A stretch of DNA of 64,000 nucleotides, taken from NCBI RefSeq assembly GCF_003403095.1, contig NZ_CP031555.1, forward strand, positions 2,646,001 to 2,710,000, in the 5' to 3' direction. This document shows positions 37,807 to 47,648 of the stretch, in pieces. The stretch is from Thalassospira indica. GTDB lineage: Bacteria; Pseudomonadota; Alphaproteobacteria; Rhodospirillales; Thalassospiraceae. The stretch's first letter is position 1, and each line of letters begins with the position of its first letter. Position numbers and translations under genes: made by a program. Below the pieces are notes generated by a model. It made no database searches. It was not told the DNA's origin and saw only the letters and a program-made list of their open reading frames with translations.

Positions 37807-37847
37807 GATTTGGGGACCGCCGGTTTTCTGTTTTTCTGGTGGGTTAA

Positions 37848-38927
37848 TCAGTTGGCTTGACCAACAGGAACGGCAACGTCTTCTTGCTCCGCATTTTCAA
37901 GGCCGCTCATAGCCTCTTCAAATAGTGCAAGCTCGTGCTTGATGCTGTCATTGAGGTTGTTCACGATCAGATCGTGGCAAACCCCGATGGCGTTGGAAAA
38001 ACCAAGCGCGTCGGTGCCGCCATGGCTTTTGACCGCAATACCGTTAAGGCCTAGCAACATGGCCCCGTTATAACGGCGCGGATCCATGCGATCACGGAAA
38101 CGCTGAAGCGAACGACGGGCAAGAAGATAACCGATCTTGGCAAAGAACGAACTTTTGAACGTCTCGCGCAGGAAATGCACCAGCAGACGCGCAGTACCTT
38201 CTGCGGTTTTCAGCGCGACGTTGCCGGTAAACCCGTCAGTCACGATCACATCGACCGTACCCTTGGCCAGGTCATCACCTTCGACAAAGCCCTCAAAACG
38301 GATCGGCAGATCAATGTCGCGCAAAATCGCCGCGGCTTTCTTGACCGACTCATTACCCTTGAGTTCTTCGATACCGACGTTAAGCAAACCGACAGACGGT
38401 TTTTCAAGACCAAACAGGATCCGTGTGAACACTTCCCCCATCAGGGCAAACTGCACAAGATTGTGTTCGTCACATTCGATGTTTGCGCCAAGGTCAAGCA
38501 TCACCGTCTCGCCGCGCTGTGTCGGCATATAGGTGGCGATTGCCGGGCGATCGATGCCACGCACAGTTTTCAAGACGAACTTGGCCATCGCCATCAGTGC
38601 ACCGGTATTCCCGGCAGACACGACACCCTGTGCGTCGCCCTCTTTGACGGCGTTGATGGCAAGACGCATGCTGGAATCACGGCGCTGGCGAAGCGCGACG
38701 GAAGGTTTGTCTTCCATCATGACTTCCTGCGAAGCGTGGCGGATGTCGCTGACAGCTTCCAGTGTTGGATATTTGGCCAAAAGCGGTTTGAGTTTCGCTT
38801 CATCACCAAACATCAGAAACTTGAGATGGGGCAAACGCTTGAGCGCAATTTCGGCACCAGCCAAAACCATCTCAGGCGCGTGGTCTCCTCCCATCGCGTC
38901 AAGTGATATGCAAACCTGTTCAGGCAA
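37848..38927 (-). CDS. plsX: PlsX, phosphate acyltransferase
   Basis: PlsX turns acyl-ACP into acyl-phosphate for phospholipid synthesis. The 359-residue protein starts with [17 protein letters not shown] and has [32 protein letters not shown] and [16 protein letters not shown], all family signatures. It heads the plsX-fabH pair. The rpmF gene that often stands before it in other proteobacteria is absent. A 255-base spacer without a gene separates it from yceD. Confidence 0.97.
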   Translation of the reverse strand: MPEQVCISLDAMGGDHAPEMVLAGAEIALKRLPHLKFLMFGDEAKLKPLLAKYPTLEAVSDIRHASQEVMMEDKPSVALRQRRDSSMRLAINAVKEGDAQGVVSAGNTGALMAMAKFVLKTVRGIDRPAIATYMPTQRGETVMLDLGANIECDEHNLVQFALMGEVFTRILFGLEKPSVGLLNVGIEELKGNESVKKAAAILRDIDLPIRFEGFVEGDDLAKGTVDVIVTDGFTGNVALKTAEGTARLLVHFLRETFKSSFFAKIGYLLARRSLQRFRDRMDPRRYNGAMLLGLNGIAVKSHGGTDALGFSNAIGVCHDLIVNNLNDSIKHELALFEEAMSGLENAEQEDVAVPVGQAN

Positions 38928-39119
38928 CGTATTCTCTTATGGTTGTTCTAAAATCTCTGAACCGGGTATCCGGCAGGCAAGCCAATAGGCAAAGCTTGTC
39001 ATCAATGGGCCGGAACGCCCGTAATTACCGGAATTCTCCACCAGATACAAGGTAAAGCACATTCCGGCTGCCCACACCATAACAGTGTGAACACGGTCAT
39101 AGTGCAGTCAAAATGTGAA

Positions 39120-39139
39120 ATGCCGGTAAATACCGGCAT
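39120..39139. repeat. Perfect inverted repeat between yceD and plsX
   Basis: Nine-base arms ATGCCGGTA and TACCGGCAT with a 2-base centre lie 44 bases after the yceD stop. On the minus strand it is followed by TTTCACATTTTG, a weak U run, so it may be a poor terminator of yceD or an operator for plsX-fabH. The rest of the spacer (38928-39182) shows no gene. Confidence 0.4.
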
Positions 39140-39182
39140 ATTCAACAAGCCTAATCATCAGACGTTACCGCCCGGATGACCA

Positions 39183-39761
39183 CTATTTTTTCTTTTCAAG
39201 CTGTTCTTTAAGGTCTGCAAGCTGCGCAAACGGGTTGGGTTTGTCGGCGTCGGCTTCTTCTTCGGTCTGGATCGAGTCCGGTAGTTCTGCATCATCCTTG
39301 CGCGGATACGGGTCCATCGCAACGGCTAGGAACTGTGCCACAACCTCGCCCAGATCAATCATGCCATCAACAAGCGGCTCGGGCTGTTCAAGCAGCGCCA
39401 TCAATTCGGCTTCCGACAGATTTTCAAGATCGTCCGGGTTTGACGGCATGTCTTCTTCGGAAACATGCGGCGAGAAAAGAACTTCGACCGTGTCTTCAAC
39501 AGTTTCCGGCACGGGCTCCAGTGTTGCGACACAGCGCTGAACGATTTCGGCACTCATCGGGCCACGTACGGTAACTTCGCCGTTTGACGCGGTTTTAACT
39601 TCCAGCTCGGCGCGCAAGCTATCAATTGAAACCAGCTCGAACCGTTTGGCCAGTTCGGCACGTTCCTTTTCGTTGGCTTCAATAACAAGTTTCTCTTTGC
39701 CACTGACCATTTCATCGGTTTTGACAATACGGGAAAACTCGGGGGTAAAATTATCAGGCAT
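39183..39761 (-). CDS. YceD/DUF177-family protein
   Basis: This 192-residue acidic protein belongs to DUF177 (YceD): EFSRIVKTDEM at the start, MSAEIVQRCVATLEPVPETVEDTVEVLF (middle) and the region IDLGEVVAQFLAVAMDPYPRKDDAELP at the end. In plants and bacteria the family is linked to 23S rRNA accumulation. The ATG at 39761 overlaps the preceding gene by 8 bases and follows GAGAAAGAA. The longer open frame runs inside that neighbour. The fourth Cys usually present (CxRCL) is reduced to QRCV here. Confidence 0.85.
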   Translation of the reverse strand: MPDNFTPEFSRIVKTDEMVSGKEKLVIEANEKERAELAKRFELVSIDSLRAELEVKTASNGEVTVRGPMSAEIVQRCVATLEPVPETVEDTVEVLFSPHVSEEDMPSNPDDLENLSEAELMALLEQPEPLVDGMIDLGEVVAQFLAVAMDPYPRKDDAELPDSIQTEEEADADKPNPFAQLADLKEQLEKKK

Positions 39762-40326
39762 CAGGTCGTTCTTTCTCGTGCGAGTCAGATACAGCAACAG
39801 CCGGGACATCGGGAAAATGAACCGCGCCGTTCTGCATTTGCAAAATGGTTTGATTTTCAAGGCTGGTCAGCGCGTCGTGGATATAGCCGACCATCGCCAT
39901 AAGTTGTTCATTGCTGACATTACAGTCAGCGTAAAGATTACGGTCCAGTGCGGCGGCAAGCTCGGCTGCGCCAGACTGAACGCCTTCTTCATAGGCAACA
40001 ATGCGCCCATGGTAGGATTCAGACATCTTTCGGATCCGTTTCAGGATGCCGACATCGCCGATCCCCATTTCACGCATATTCTGATCAAGATCAGCAAACA
40101 TTACATCAAAGATGCGCTGTGCAAGATCACGGTCGCCATCATCGGCCTTCAGACGGCGAAACAGGATGAACGCATGAACGAGAATAAGGTCAAAGCGCCC
40201 TTCCATCTTATCGGGAACGCCAAGCTTTGCGTAAAAGTCCGGTTGGCGCGCCTGGGTTACCATTGCCGTGTAAAGCTCGAACGCAGCAGTTTGCTTGCGG
40301 TCTTTTTTCTTAAGCCATCCAAACAA
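39754..40326 (-). CDS. Ubiquinol-cytochrome c chaperone (CBP3-like)
   Basis: This 190-residue protein matches the alphaproteobacterial counterpart of mitochondrial Cbp3, a helper of cytochrome bc1 assembly: ELYTAMVTQARQPDFYAKLGVPD, GRFDLILVHAFILFRRL, FDVMFADLDQNMREMGIGDVGILKRIR. I take TTG at 40326 as start, because AAGGAG lies 8 bases before it. A GTG at 40335 would overlap that site. It overlaps yceD by 8 bases and is divergent from bamE. Confidence 0.88.
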   Translation of the reverse strand: MFGWLKKKDRKQTAAFELYTAMVTQARQPDFYAKLGVPDKMEGRFDLILVHAFILFRRLKADDGDRDLAQRIFDVMFADLDQNMREMGIGDVGILKRIRKMSESYHGRIVAYEEGVQSGAAELAAALDRNLYADCNVSNEQLMAMVGYIHDALTSLENQTILQMQNGAVHFPDVPAVAVSDSHEKERPDA

Positions 40327-40491
40327 CAGTAACACTCCTTCGTTGACATTCCTGTCGTGGCACGCAGAATGCCGTAAATCTCATTGGGGCATGTCTGCCC
40401 CATGCATTGCCCGGCAATATCATGCGCCTCGCGCAGAAACTCAAGGCAATTCCGGTTTCGCTTCAAGAAGAGGGTCGCTCAGGTGAGCTTC

Positions 40492-40941
40492 ATGGATAAC
40501 AAAACTACCCGCATTCCCCTGATCATGCTGGCAGGGCTGGCTATTGCCTTTGTCGCTGCTTGCAGCCCCAGAATTGCGACCCGCGGCCACGCGCCGGACC
40601 CAGAACAGCTTGAACAGATCTCTGTCGGAGAATCGACCAAGGGTGATGTCACCAATATTCTGGGATCGCCATCATCGGTTGCCGCCTTTGACGAAAATGT
40701 CTGGCTTTATATTTCCAGTGTGACCGAAACCGTTGCGTTCTTCGAACCCGAAACCGTCCAGCAGAAAGTCATTCTGATCAGCTTCGATGCGGCCAACCGC
40801 GTCGAAATCCTGAGTGAATATGACCTCGAAGACGGCAAGCCGGTTATCCCGACGGACCGCGTCACACCGACTGCCGGTCGTGAAATCACGATCCTGCAAC
40901 AGCTCTTCGGCAACCTCGGCCGGTTCAGCGAGCAGAAATAA
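40492..40941 (+). CDS. bamE: BamE/SmpA-OmlA family outer membrane lipoprotein
   Basis: BamE is a lipoprotein of the complex that inserts beta-barrel proteins into the outer membrane. The 149-residue protein has a lipoprotein signal ending in the lipobox VAAC (Cys at about residue 24). The SmpA core follows: ISVGESTKGDVTNILGSPSSVAAFDENVWLYIS. The start at 40492 follows CAGGTGAG. An upstream open extension lacks a signal peptide. It is divergent from the Cbp3-like gene, as in many alphaproteobacteria. Confidence 0.88.
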   Translation: MDNKTTRIPLIMLAGLAIAFVAACSPRIATRGHAPDPEQLEQISVGESTKGDVTNILGSPSSVAAFDENVWLYISSVTETVAFFEPETVQQKVILISFDAANRVEILSEYDLEDGKPVIPTDRVTPTAGREITILQQLFGNLGRFSEQK

Positions 40942-40970
40942 GCCGCCTGAGCCGATCAAGAGATCTGTCG

Positions 40971-41945
40971 TTATTTAAAATGGTCGAACCCGCCATCTGC
41001 GAGTTCGGCCATTTTTCCATCCGTCCCGATCAACGACACCACCCCAACTTCATCCGTCACCCCACCGATGACGGTGAAGGCATCACCCAAGGCAGCAACA
41101 TCATCGGGTGAGCCCGCAATCAGAAGTTCGTAATCATCACCGCCCGCAAGAATGCGCGACCACTGGTCTTCATCACCATCCAACACAGCCCGTGCCGCCT
41201 TGGATAGCGGAACAGCATCGCGGTTGATCACAAGACCGACACCCGAAGCAGAACAAATCTTGCGACAATCCCCTGCAAGCCCGTCGGAAATATCCATGGC
41301 AGCCAGGCGTTGTTTCGATGCGATACAGGCCGCACTTTCCGTCATCCGCGGCTGCGGCAACCAATAACGGTCTTTCAGGAACTCGGCCAAATCCGGTGCA
41401 AGATCGGGAAATTCACCGTTCAGTAGCGCCAGCCCCAAGGCCGCATCACCCAACGTTCCGGTGACGGCCAAAACATCGCCCGGCTTTGCCAGATCACGTC
41501 GCAGGGCCCTGCCCATTGGAACATAGCCAAATGCCGTCAGGCTGAAGAATGTCGGACCCGGGGTTGCAACCGTATCTCCGCCCCAAAGTGAAACATCATA
41601 AGCCGCACAATCTTCGCCAAAACCCTTGGCAAATCGCGCAACCCAGTCATCAGAAAGATCGCGATTATAACCCGAACTCAAGACGACGCCGCCCGGTCGG
41701 GCGCCCATGGCCGCCAAGTCCGACAGGTTCACGCGCAGAACTTTCTTTGCGATCAGTTCCGGTTCATCAATGCTTCGGAAATGGACATCAGCCACCAGCG
41801 CATCGGTTGTGACAACAACCTCGTGCCCGGCTGGTGGTGAAAATACGGCCGCATCATCCTTCAAAGACAATGCGGCCGGATCACTTTGCGCAATGGGCGC
41901 AAAATGGCGCGCGATCAGTTCAAATTCGCCGGATCGCGCTGCCAT
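40971..41945 (-). CDS. thiL: ThiL, thiamine-monophosphate kinase
   Basis: ThiL makes thiamine pyrophosphate from thiamine monophosphate. The 324-residue PurM-like protein has GEFELIARHFAP at the start, LKDDAAVFSPPAGHEVVVTTDALVADVHF (metal and ATP site), MGARPGG, GGDTVATPG, MDISDGLAGD and the late GGDDYEL. The ATG at 41945 lies one base after the nusB stop; the longer open frame lies within nusB. It is the end of the rib-nusB-thiL run. Confidence 0.96.
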   Translation of the reverse strand: MAARSGEFELIARHFAPIAQSDPAALSLKDDAAVFSPPAGHEVVVTTDALVADVHFRSIDEPELIAKKVLRVNLSDLAAMGARPGGVVLSSGYNRDLSDDWVARFAKGFGEDCAAYDVSLWGGDTVATPGPTFFSLTAFGYVPMGRALRRDLAKPGDVLAVTGTLGDAALGLALLNGEFPDLAPDLAEFLKDRYWLPQPRMTESAACIASKQRLAAMDISDGLAGDCRKICSASGVGLVINRDAVPLSKAARAVLDGDEDQWSRILAGGDDYELLIAGSPDDVAALGDAFTVIGGVTDEVGVVSLIGTDGKMAELADGGFDHFK

Positions 41946-41946
41946 A

Positions 41947-42444
41947 TCAATTCTGTCCGGCTTCACCGGGACGCAAGGTTTTCCCGATGCGGTCCAGCAC
42001 GGCATTGACCAGCTTCGGTTCGTTCTCGTCAAAGAACGAATGAGCTGCGTCGACATATTCCGTGATGACAACCCGCATCGGCACGTCTTCACGTGCAATC
42101 AGTTCATACGTGCCCGCACGCAGGATACTGCGCAAAACCGTTTCAAGACGCTGCGTGGTCCAGCCCTTTTCAAGCGCACCATTGATCAGCGCATCAAGAT
42201 CGACCATGCGCGCGGCAACGCCCTGAACCAGATCGGCGAAAAAGCCGCGATCCGGATCGATCAGGTCTTCGTTTGGCACATCAAGATCGCGACCACCCGT
42301 ACCATCAAGGCGGAAGTCGGAATATTCGCGCACGATATCAGCGGCAGGCAGCTGCGAAAGCTCTGCCTGATAAAGCGCCTGAATAGCGGCGAAACGCGCC
42401 GCGCTGCGCCGTTGTGCGGCTGATGCCTTTGATTTCTCGGTCAT
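41947..42444 (-). CDS. nusB: NusB, transcription antitermination factor
   Basis: NusB with NusE (S10) binds boxA RNA to prevent early termination in rRNA operons. The 165-residue helical protein shows RSAARFAAIQALYQAELS at the start, LINGALEKGWTTQRLETVLRSILRAGTYELI and the closing region DVPMRVVITEYVDAAHSFFDENEPKLVNAVLDRI. It overlaps the ribH stop by one base (TAATG). Confidence 0.96.
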   Translation of the reverse strand: MTEKSKASAAQRRSAARFAAIQALYQAELSQLPAADIVREYSDFRLDGTGGRDLDVPNEDLIDPDRGFFADLVQGVAARMVDLDALINGALEKGWTTQRLETVLRSILRAGTYELIAREDVPMRVVITEYVDAAHSFFDENEPKLVNAVLDRIGKTLRPGEAGQN

Positions 42445-42908
42445 TACTTGTGATGTATTCCAAAGTGGTTTTGAACTTCAATCTGACGCAGAACAGCGTT
42501 GGCAGCCTCGCCGCCCTTGTTCTTTTCGTCAGCCTTGGCCCGTGCAAGTGCCTGCGCCTCGTTCTCGACAGTCAGGATGCCATTGCCGATTGCCAGGTTG
42601 TAGTCAAGGCAAAGCTGCATCAGCGCACGGTTGGCTTCTTCGCAAATGTGGTCGTAATGCGTGGTTTCGCCACGGATAACACACCCCAGCGCAAGATAAC
42701 CGTCATAGCGCGGACCAGTGGCCAATTCTTCCATCGACTGCACAGCATAACGGATGGTAATCGGCACTTCAAACGCACCCGCGACCGAAATACGGTCCCA
42801 TGTCGCGCCACCAGCTTGCAGCGTCGAAGCCGCCCCTTTGACAAGGTCTTCGACGATATGCGTGTAATACGGCGCATCCACAATCAGAATGTGGGGGGCG
42901 TTGCTCAT
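42444..42908 (-). CDS. ribH: RibH, lumazine synthase
   Basis: RibH joins the butanone phosphate from RibB with the pyrimidine intermediate to give lumazine, the direct precursor of riboflavin. The 154-residue protein has VAGAFEVP, ALGCVIRGETTHYDHI and GNGILTVENEAQA, the family set. The start at 42908 follows GGAGG; the 13 codons before it are open but lie in the end of ribB. It is 4 bases behind ribB(X). Confidence 0.96.
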   Translation of the reverse strand: MSNAPHILIVDAPYYTHIVEDLVKGAASTLQAGGATWDRISVAGAFEVPITIRYAVQSMEELATGPRYDGYLALGCVIRGETTHYDHICEEANRALMQLCLDYNLAIGNGILTVENEAQALARAKADEKNKGGEAANAVLRQIEVQNHFGIHHK

Positions 42909-42912
42909 GATT

Positions 42913-44067
42913 TTATTCCTCCGAGACGACAAGCGGACGCTGATCAACCAGATTTAGACCGAAGCCGTCAAGTCCTACAATGTGGCGTTTGGTATTTGAA
43001 AGCAGAATCATGTCGCGAATGCCAAGATCATGCAAGATTTGCGCACCGACACCATAGTCTCGCAAATCGCCATCACCGTTTTCATTCGCCAGTTCCTGAC
43101 GCAGGGCATCGCCATCACCGCCATTCATCTCGATCAGTTTGGCAATCGATGCAGACAGCGTGTTCGGGCGCGGTTCACGGATCAGGACAACCACACCACG
43201 CCCCTCCTCGCCGATCTGGCGCATGGCGGCTGAAAGTTGGCCCTGATGCCCCGTTTGGGTATCGCCCAAGACATCTTCTATCACATTTAGGGCATGCACA
43301 CGGGTCAGAACCGGCGCGTCATCAGAAATATCACCTTTGACCAGCGCAATATGTTCGGCATAGGTGACGTTGTTGACATAAAGATGCATGTCAAACTCGC
43401 CGCCATTCACACTTTTGATCTTGGTGGTGGCCTTACGCTGAACGACCTTTTCATGTTTGCGGCGATAGCGGATCAGATCGGCAATCTGTGCGATCTTGAG
43501 ATTGTGCTTCTTGGCGAACTCGACCAGTTCTGGCAGCCGCGCCATTTCACCCGAATCACTCATGATTTCACAAATGACACCAGACGGGTTCAGGCCCGCA
43601 AGGCGTGCGATATCAACAGACGCCTCTGTATGGCCAGCTCGTACCAAAACCCCACCCGGACGGGCACGAAGCGGGAATACATGGCCCGGTGTCACGATAT
43701 CGTGGCGACCGGCATTGGGATCAATTGCGACGGCCACAGTCCGCGCGCGGTCAGGTGCGGAAATACCGGTGGTAACGCCAGTCTTGGCTTCGATCGATAC
43801 AGTAAAGGCTGTTTCGTGGCGCGTGCCGTTATGCGCGCTCATCATGGTCAGGCCAAGCTCGTCGCAGCGCACAGATTCAAGCGTCAGGCAAATCAAACCG
43901 CGGCCATGCGTTGCCATGAAATTGATGGCATCGGGTGTTGCCATCTGGGCCGGAATAACCAGATCGCCCTCGTTTTCGCGGTCCTCGTCATCAACAAGAA
44001 TGAACATCCGGCCATTGCGGGCCTCTTCGATGACGTCTTCGATTGGCGAAAGATAATTATGCGGCAT
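42913..44067 (-). CDS. ribB: 3,4-dihydroxy-2-butanone 4-phosphate synthase with inactive RibA-like domain (RibBX type)
   Basis: Residues 1-205 are a complete RibB domain (VDDEDRENEGDLVIP near 25, ATHGRGLICL, GHTEASVDIARLAGL), which makes the four-carbon unit of riboflavin from ribulose 5-phosphate. Residues 206-384 have the GTP cyclohydrolase II fold, but key parts are lost. The zinc cysteine region reads DTQTGHQGQL (269-278) where RCDCGxQL is expected, and EGRGIGL is replaced by EPRPNTL (298-304). Such RibBX proteins have been shown elsewhere to lack cyclohydrolase activity, so a separate RibA must be encoded outside the window. Confidence 0.92.
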   Translation of the reverse strand: MPHNYLSPIEDVIEEARNGRMFILVDDEDRENEGDLVIPAQMATPDAINFMATHGRGLICLTLESVRCDELGLTMMSAHNGTRHETAFTVSIEAKTGVTTGISAPDRARTVAVAIDPNAGRHDIVTPGHVFPLRARPGGVLVRAGHTEASVDIARLAGLNPSGVICEIMSDSGEMARLPELVEFAKKHNLKIAQIADLIRYRRKHEKVVQRKATTKIKSVNGGEFDMHLYVNNVTYAEHIALVKGDISDDAPVLTRVHALNVIEDVLGDTQTGHQGQLSAAMRQIGEEGRGVVVLIREPRPNTLSASIAKLIEMNGGDGDALRQELANENGDGDLRDYGVGAQILHDLGIRDMILLSNTKRHIVGLDGFGLNLVDQRPLVVSEE

Positions 44068-44073
44068 TGTTGA

Positions 44074-44661
44074 TCAATCCTTGCCCAGCATGCGCGCGAC
44101 GTAGCGTGCCAGCATATCAATTTCAAAGTTGATCCGGTCGCCCGGTTGCTTTGAACCCAATGTGGTTTCGTTTTGGGTATGCGGTATCAGATTGATACCA
44201 AACGTGTTTCCGTCAACCTCATTGACAGTCAATGACACACCTTCAAGTGTTACCGATCCTTTGGATGCGATATATTTCGCGAAGGCCTCGGGCACCTCGA
44301 ATGTCAGGCGCAAAGAGTCGCCCTCTGGCACGCGTTTGGTCAGCGTTGCAACGCCATCGACATGGCCAGATACGATGTGACCACCCAACTCATCGCCGAC
44401 ACGCGTTGCCTGCTCGAGATTGACCTTGGATCCGACAACAAGATCACCCAGCGTTGTCCGCGACAGGCTTTCTGCCGATGCCTCGATGGCAAACCAGTCA
44501 TCACCGGTTTCGATCACGGTCATGCAGGCACCATTACACGCGATTGATGCCCCCAGAACGATCTTTGAGGTATCAAACGATGTGGTGAACTCAAACCGGG
44601 TGTCGCCGGTTTTCTTGATTGCACGAACGGTTGCGATATCGGTGACGATGCCAGTGAACAT
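44074..44661 (-). CDS. ribE: Riboflavin synthase (alpha subunit)
   Basis: This 195-residue enzyme turns two lumazines into riboflavin and the pyrimidine. It has two lumazine-binding barrels in tandem: MFTGIVTDIATV with ACNGACMTVIE and LSRTTLG in the first, and GGHIVSGHVDGVATL with LEGVSLTVNEV in the second. The name ribE (also ribC in some systems) follows the common proteobacterial use. It stands between ribD and ribB, 4 and 6 bases from its neighbours. Confidence 0.96.
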   Translation of the reverse strand: MFTGIVTDIATVRAIKKTGDTRFEFTTSFDTSKIVLGASIACNGACMTVIETGDDWFAIEASAESLSRTTLGDLVVGSKVNLEQATRVGDELGGHIVSGHVDGVATLTKRVPEGDSLRLTFEVPEAFAKYIASKGSVTLEGVSLTVNEVDGNTFGINLIPHTQNETTLGSKQPGDRINFEIDMLARYVARMLGKD

Positions 44662-44665
44662 TCAT

Positions 44666-45817
44666 TTATTCCGTTATTTTATCGTAGGTTACCGCAATAT
44701 CTGCACCTACTTCACGAACTGAAGTACGTTTGAAATGCGGTGCGTCTGCAAGCTGTTTCAAACCAAGATCTGCAATCATTGCCTTGCCGTCACCACCGAT
44801 CACCGATGGCGCGACGAAATGAATGATACGATCGATAACACGCGCCCTGATCAACCCGGCGGCAAGATTTCCGCCACTTTCAACAAGGACACGCGTCAAA
44901 CCTTCATCTGCCAGCTTACGCAGGACATCATGTAGGTCCAAATGATCGCCTGCGCATGCGGCACAAATCACTTTTACCGCAGTTTTTTCAAATTTTTCCG
45001 ATAGTTCGGCGAAATTCTTGTCGGCTGTCACCAGCCATGTCGGCACGTCGTCGGCCGTCTGGACAAGCTTGGCGGTAACCGGTACGTCACCTGCGCGATC
45101 CAAAATGATACGCACCGGTGAATGATGGCTCCGCCCGGCAAGGCGACAGGTCAAACTTGGATCATCGGCGATAACCGTCTTGGCACCGACCAGAATGGCG
45201 TCATGGTTAGCACGCAGCATGTGACCGGATTCGCGTGCGCCAGCACCCGTAATCCACTGGCTTTCGCCATCTGCTGTCGCAGATCGCGCATCAAGGGTGG
45301 ACGCCAGTTTAAGGGTGACAAACGGACGGGAACGCTCGGCCTTGGACAGGAAACCTTCATTCACACGGCGGGCATCAATGGCATACAGCCCGACATCAAC
45401 CTGAATACCCGCATCACGCAGCATTTCATGCCCTCTGCCCGATACACGCGGATCCGGATCGGTCAGCGCGCTGACAACGCGCGACACGCCTGCTTTAATC
45501 AGGCCGGTTGCACAGGGCGGTGTTTTGCCAACATGGCTGCACGGTTCAAGGGTGACATAGGCGGTTGCACCGCGGGCCAAGGGACCGGCCAGATCAAGGG
45601 CAACACGTTCGGCATGCGGGCGGCCACCGGGTTGTGTGTGACCACGGCCAACAATGGTGCCATCAGAAGAAACAAGGACACAGCCAACCGACGGGTTCGG
45701 CCAGACATTTCCCAAACCGCGTTTTGACAGGCTCAATGCGACCCGCATGAAATGCCGGTCGTCTTCGCTAAACGCGGGGCTGTCATTACTCTGCGTCCGC
45801 CTCTTCTTCCCCATCAT
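44666..45817 (-). CDS. ribD: RibD, bifunctional riboflavin deaminase/reductase
   Basis: The N-terminal cytidine-deaminase-like domain (about 20-150) has the zinc motif HAERVAL and [13 protein letters not shown]. The C-terminal reductase domain (about 160-383) has [28 protein letters not shown] and [14 protein letters not shown]. Together they do the second and third steps of riboflavin synthesis. The start is uncertain: the ATG pair at 45817/45814 lies inside the end of nrdR (overlap about 30 bases) without a clear ribosome site, while the next ATG (45748) would cut into the deaminase fold. Confidence 0.93.
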   Translation of the reverse strand: MMGKKRRTQSNDSPAFSEDDRHFMRVALSLSKRGLGNVWPNPSVGCVLVSSDGTIVGRGHTQPGGRPHAERVALDLAGPLARGATAYVTLEPCSHVGKTPPCATGLIKAGVSRVVSALTDPDPRVSGRGHEMLRDAGIQVDVGLYAIDARRVNEGFLSKAERSRPFVTLKLASTLDARSATADGESQWITGAGARESGHMLRANHDAILVGAKTVIADDPSLTCRLAGRSHHSPVRIILDRAGDVPVTAKLVQTADDVPTWLVTADKNFAELSEKFEKTAVKVICAACAGDHLDLHDVLRKLADEGLTRVLVESGGNLAAGLIRARVIDRIIHFVAPSVIGGDGKAMIADLGLKQLADAPHFKRTSVREVGADIAVTYDKITE

Positions 45818-46259
45818 GCATTTTTTCGACGAATTGTTCGAAATCGCGGGCTTCACGGAAATTCTTGTACACCGAAGCGTAGCGTACATAGGCCACCTGA
45901 TCGAGGGCATTAAGCGCCTCCATCACCATTTCGCCAATGGTGTCGGTGGAAATATCGCTTTCGCCACTGCTTTCAAGACGGCGTTGAATGCCATTAAGGG
46001 CCTTTTCAACACGTTCGTCTTCGATCGGGCGTTTGCGACACGCAAGAAAGATCGACCGCGCCAGTTTGTCGCGGTCGAACAATTCGCGTTGCCCGTCTGT
46101 TTTCACAACCATCAACTCACGCAACTGGACACGTTCAAATGTCGTGAAGCGTGAACCACAGGCAGGACAGAACCGGCGACGGCGAATGGCATGATGCTCT
46201 TCGGTCGGACGGGAGTCCTTAACCTGGGTATCGGTATGTCCGCAAAACGGGCAACGCAT
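45786..46259 (-). CDS. nrdR: NrdR, transcriptional repressor of ribonucleotide reductase genes
   Basis: NrdR senses ATP and dATP and represses nrd operons at NrdR boxes. The 157-residue protein has the N-terminal zinc ribbon (CPFCG at 3-7 and CPACG at about 33-37) and the ATP-cone domain ([23 protein letters not shown] onwards). It has a normal length and a short acidic tail. The order glyA-nrdR-ribD is well conserved in proteobacteria. Confidence 0.97.
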   Translation of the reverse strand: MRCPFCGHTDTQVKDSRPTEEHHAIRRRRFCPACGSRFTTFERVQLRELMVVKTDGQRELFDRDKLARSIFLACRKRPIEDERVEKALNGIQRRLESSGESDISTDTIGEMVMEALNALDQVAYVRYASVYKNFREARDFEQFVEKMHDGEEEADAE

Positions 46260-46283
46260 ATTTTTATCTAAGCCTCAAATCGA

Positions 46284-47558
46284 TCAGGAATAGATCGGGA
46301 AACGCTTGCAGAGGTCTTCAACCTTCGCACGGACGGCGGCCTCGACTTCGGCATTGCCTTCCGGGTTGTCGACCATGGCATCCAGAACGTCACCAATCAG
46401 TTCACCGATCTGCTGGAATTCGGCAACACCGAAACCACGCGTGGTACCAGCCGGCGTACCAAGACGTACACCAGACGTAATGGTCGGCTTTTCGGTGTCA
46501 AACGGAATACCGTTTTTGTTGCACGTAATGCCTGCACGTTCCAGTGCGACTTCCGCCGTGTTGCCTTTCAGGCCCTTCGGACGCAGATCCACCAGCATCA
46601 GGTGCGTATCGGTACCGCCGGTCACGATGTCAAAGCCACGTTTGACAAGGACTTCGGCCAGTGCCTTGGCGTTATCAACAACCTGCTGGGCATATGCCTT
46701 GAATTCCGGACGAAGTGCTTCGCCAAAGGCAACAGCCTTGGCCGCAATCACATGCATCAGAGGACCACCCTGCAGACCCGGGAAGACGGCGGAATTGATC
46801 TTTTTGCCGATCTCGAGATTGTTTGACAGGATCATGCCGCCACGCGGACCACGAAGGGTTTTGTGCGTGGTGGTGGTCACGACATCTGCATAAGGAAGCG
46901 GGCTCGGATGAACGCCGCCGGCAACCAGGCCAGCAAAGTGCGCCATATCAACCATCAGAAGCGCGCCAACCTTGTCCGCGATTTCACGGAAACGTTTGAA
47001 ATCGATCTGACGCGGAATGGCCGAACCACCGGCAATGATCAGGGCCGGTTTGTGTTCAACCGCAAGGGCCTCAACCTGATCGTAATCAAGGGTCAGGTCG
47101 TCTTCACGAACGCCATACTGAACCGCATTGAACCACTTGCCCGACAGTGCCGGACGCGCACCGTGCGTCAGGTGGCCACCAGCATCAAGCGACATACCCA
47201 GAATGGTATCGCCCGGCTTGCAAAGGGCCAGCATCACCGCACCGTTTGCCTGCGCACCGGAATGGGGCTGAACGTTGACAAACTCGCAGCCGAAGATTTC
47301 CTTGGCGCGATCAATTGCCAGCTGTTCGGCAACGTCAACATATTCACAACCACCATAATAACGGCGCGAAGGATAACCTTCGGCGTATTTGTTGGTCAGG
47401 ACAGTGCCCTGTGCCTCGATAACCGCTTTGGAAACGATGTTTTCCGAAGCAATCATCTCGATCTGGTTCTGCTGACGATCAAGCTCGTCGGTGACAGATT
47501 TGTACAGTGCCGGATCAGCTTCGGCCAAGCTGGTGGTGAAAAAGCCTTTGAACGACAT
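46284..47558 (-). CDS. glyA: GlyA, serine hydroxymethyltransferase
   Basis: GlyA interconverts serine and glycine, supplying one-carbon units on tetrahydrofolate. The 424-residue PLP enzyme has [51 protein letters not shown] and the Schiff-base lysine in [14 protein letters not shown]. The length is typical. It lies 24 bases before nrdR and 90 bases behind rpiB. Confidence 0.97.
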   Translation of the reverse strand: MSFKGFFTTSLAEADPALYKSVTDELDRQQNQIEMIASENIVSKAVIEAQGTVLTNKYAEGYPSRRYYGGCEYVDVAEQLAIDRAKEIFGCEFVNVQPHSGAQANGAVMLALCKPGDTILGMSLDAGGHLTHGARPALSGKWFNAVQYGVREDDLTLDYDQVEALAVEHKPALIIAGGSAIPRQIDFKRFREIADKVGALLMVDMAHFAGLVAGGVHPSPLPYADVVTTTTHKTLRGPRGGMILSNNLEIGKKINSAVFPGLQGGPLMHVIAAKAVAFGEALRPEFKAYAQQVVDNAKALAEVLVKRGFDIVTGGTDTHLMLVDLRPKGLKGNTAEVALERAGITCNKNGIPFDTEKPTITSGVRLGTPAGTTRGFGVAEFQQIGELIGDVLDAMVDNPEGNAEVEAAVRAKVEDLCKRFPIYS

Positions 47559-47648
47559 GCGGGGGCCTCTTTCGATGCGATGTGACGGGTAACGCGATCC
47601 CTTAAGGAACCGCCTGCCCGTTCCGGTTGATGCCAGATGGCGAGAAAA

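Noticed and set aside
44068..44073. FMN riboswitch in the riboflavin operon
   Set aside because: The rib genes are packed with spacers of only a few bases, and no RFN-like conserved blocks are seen before rpiB or within the run.
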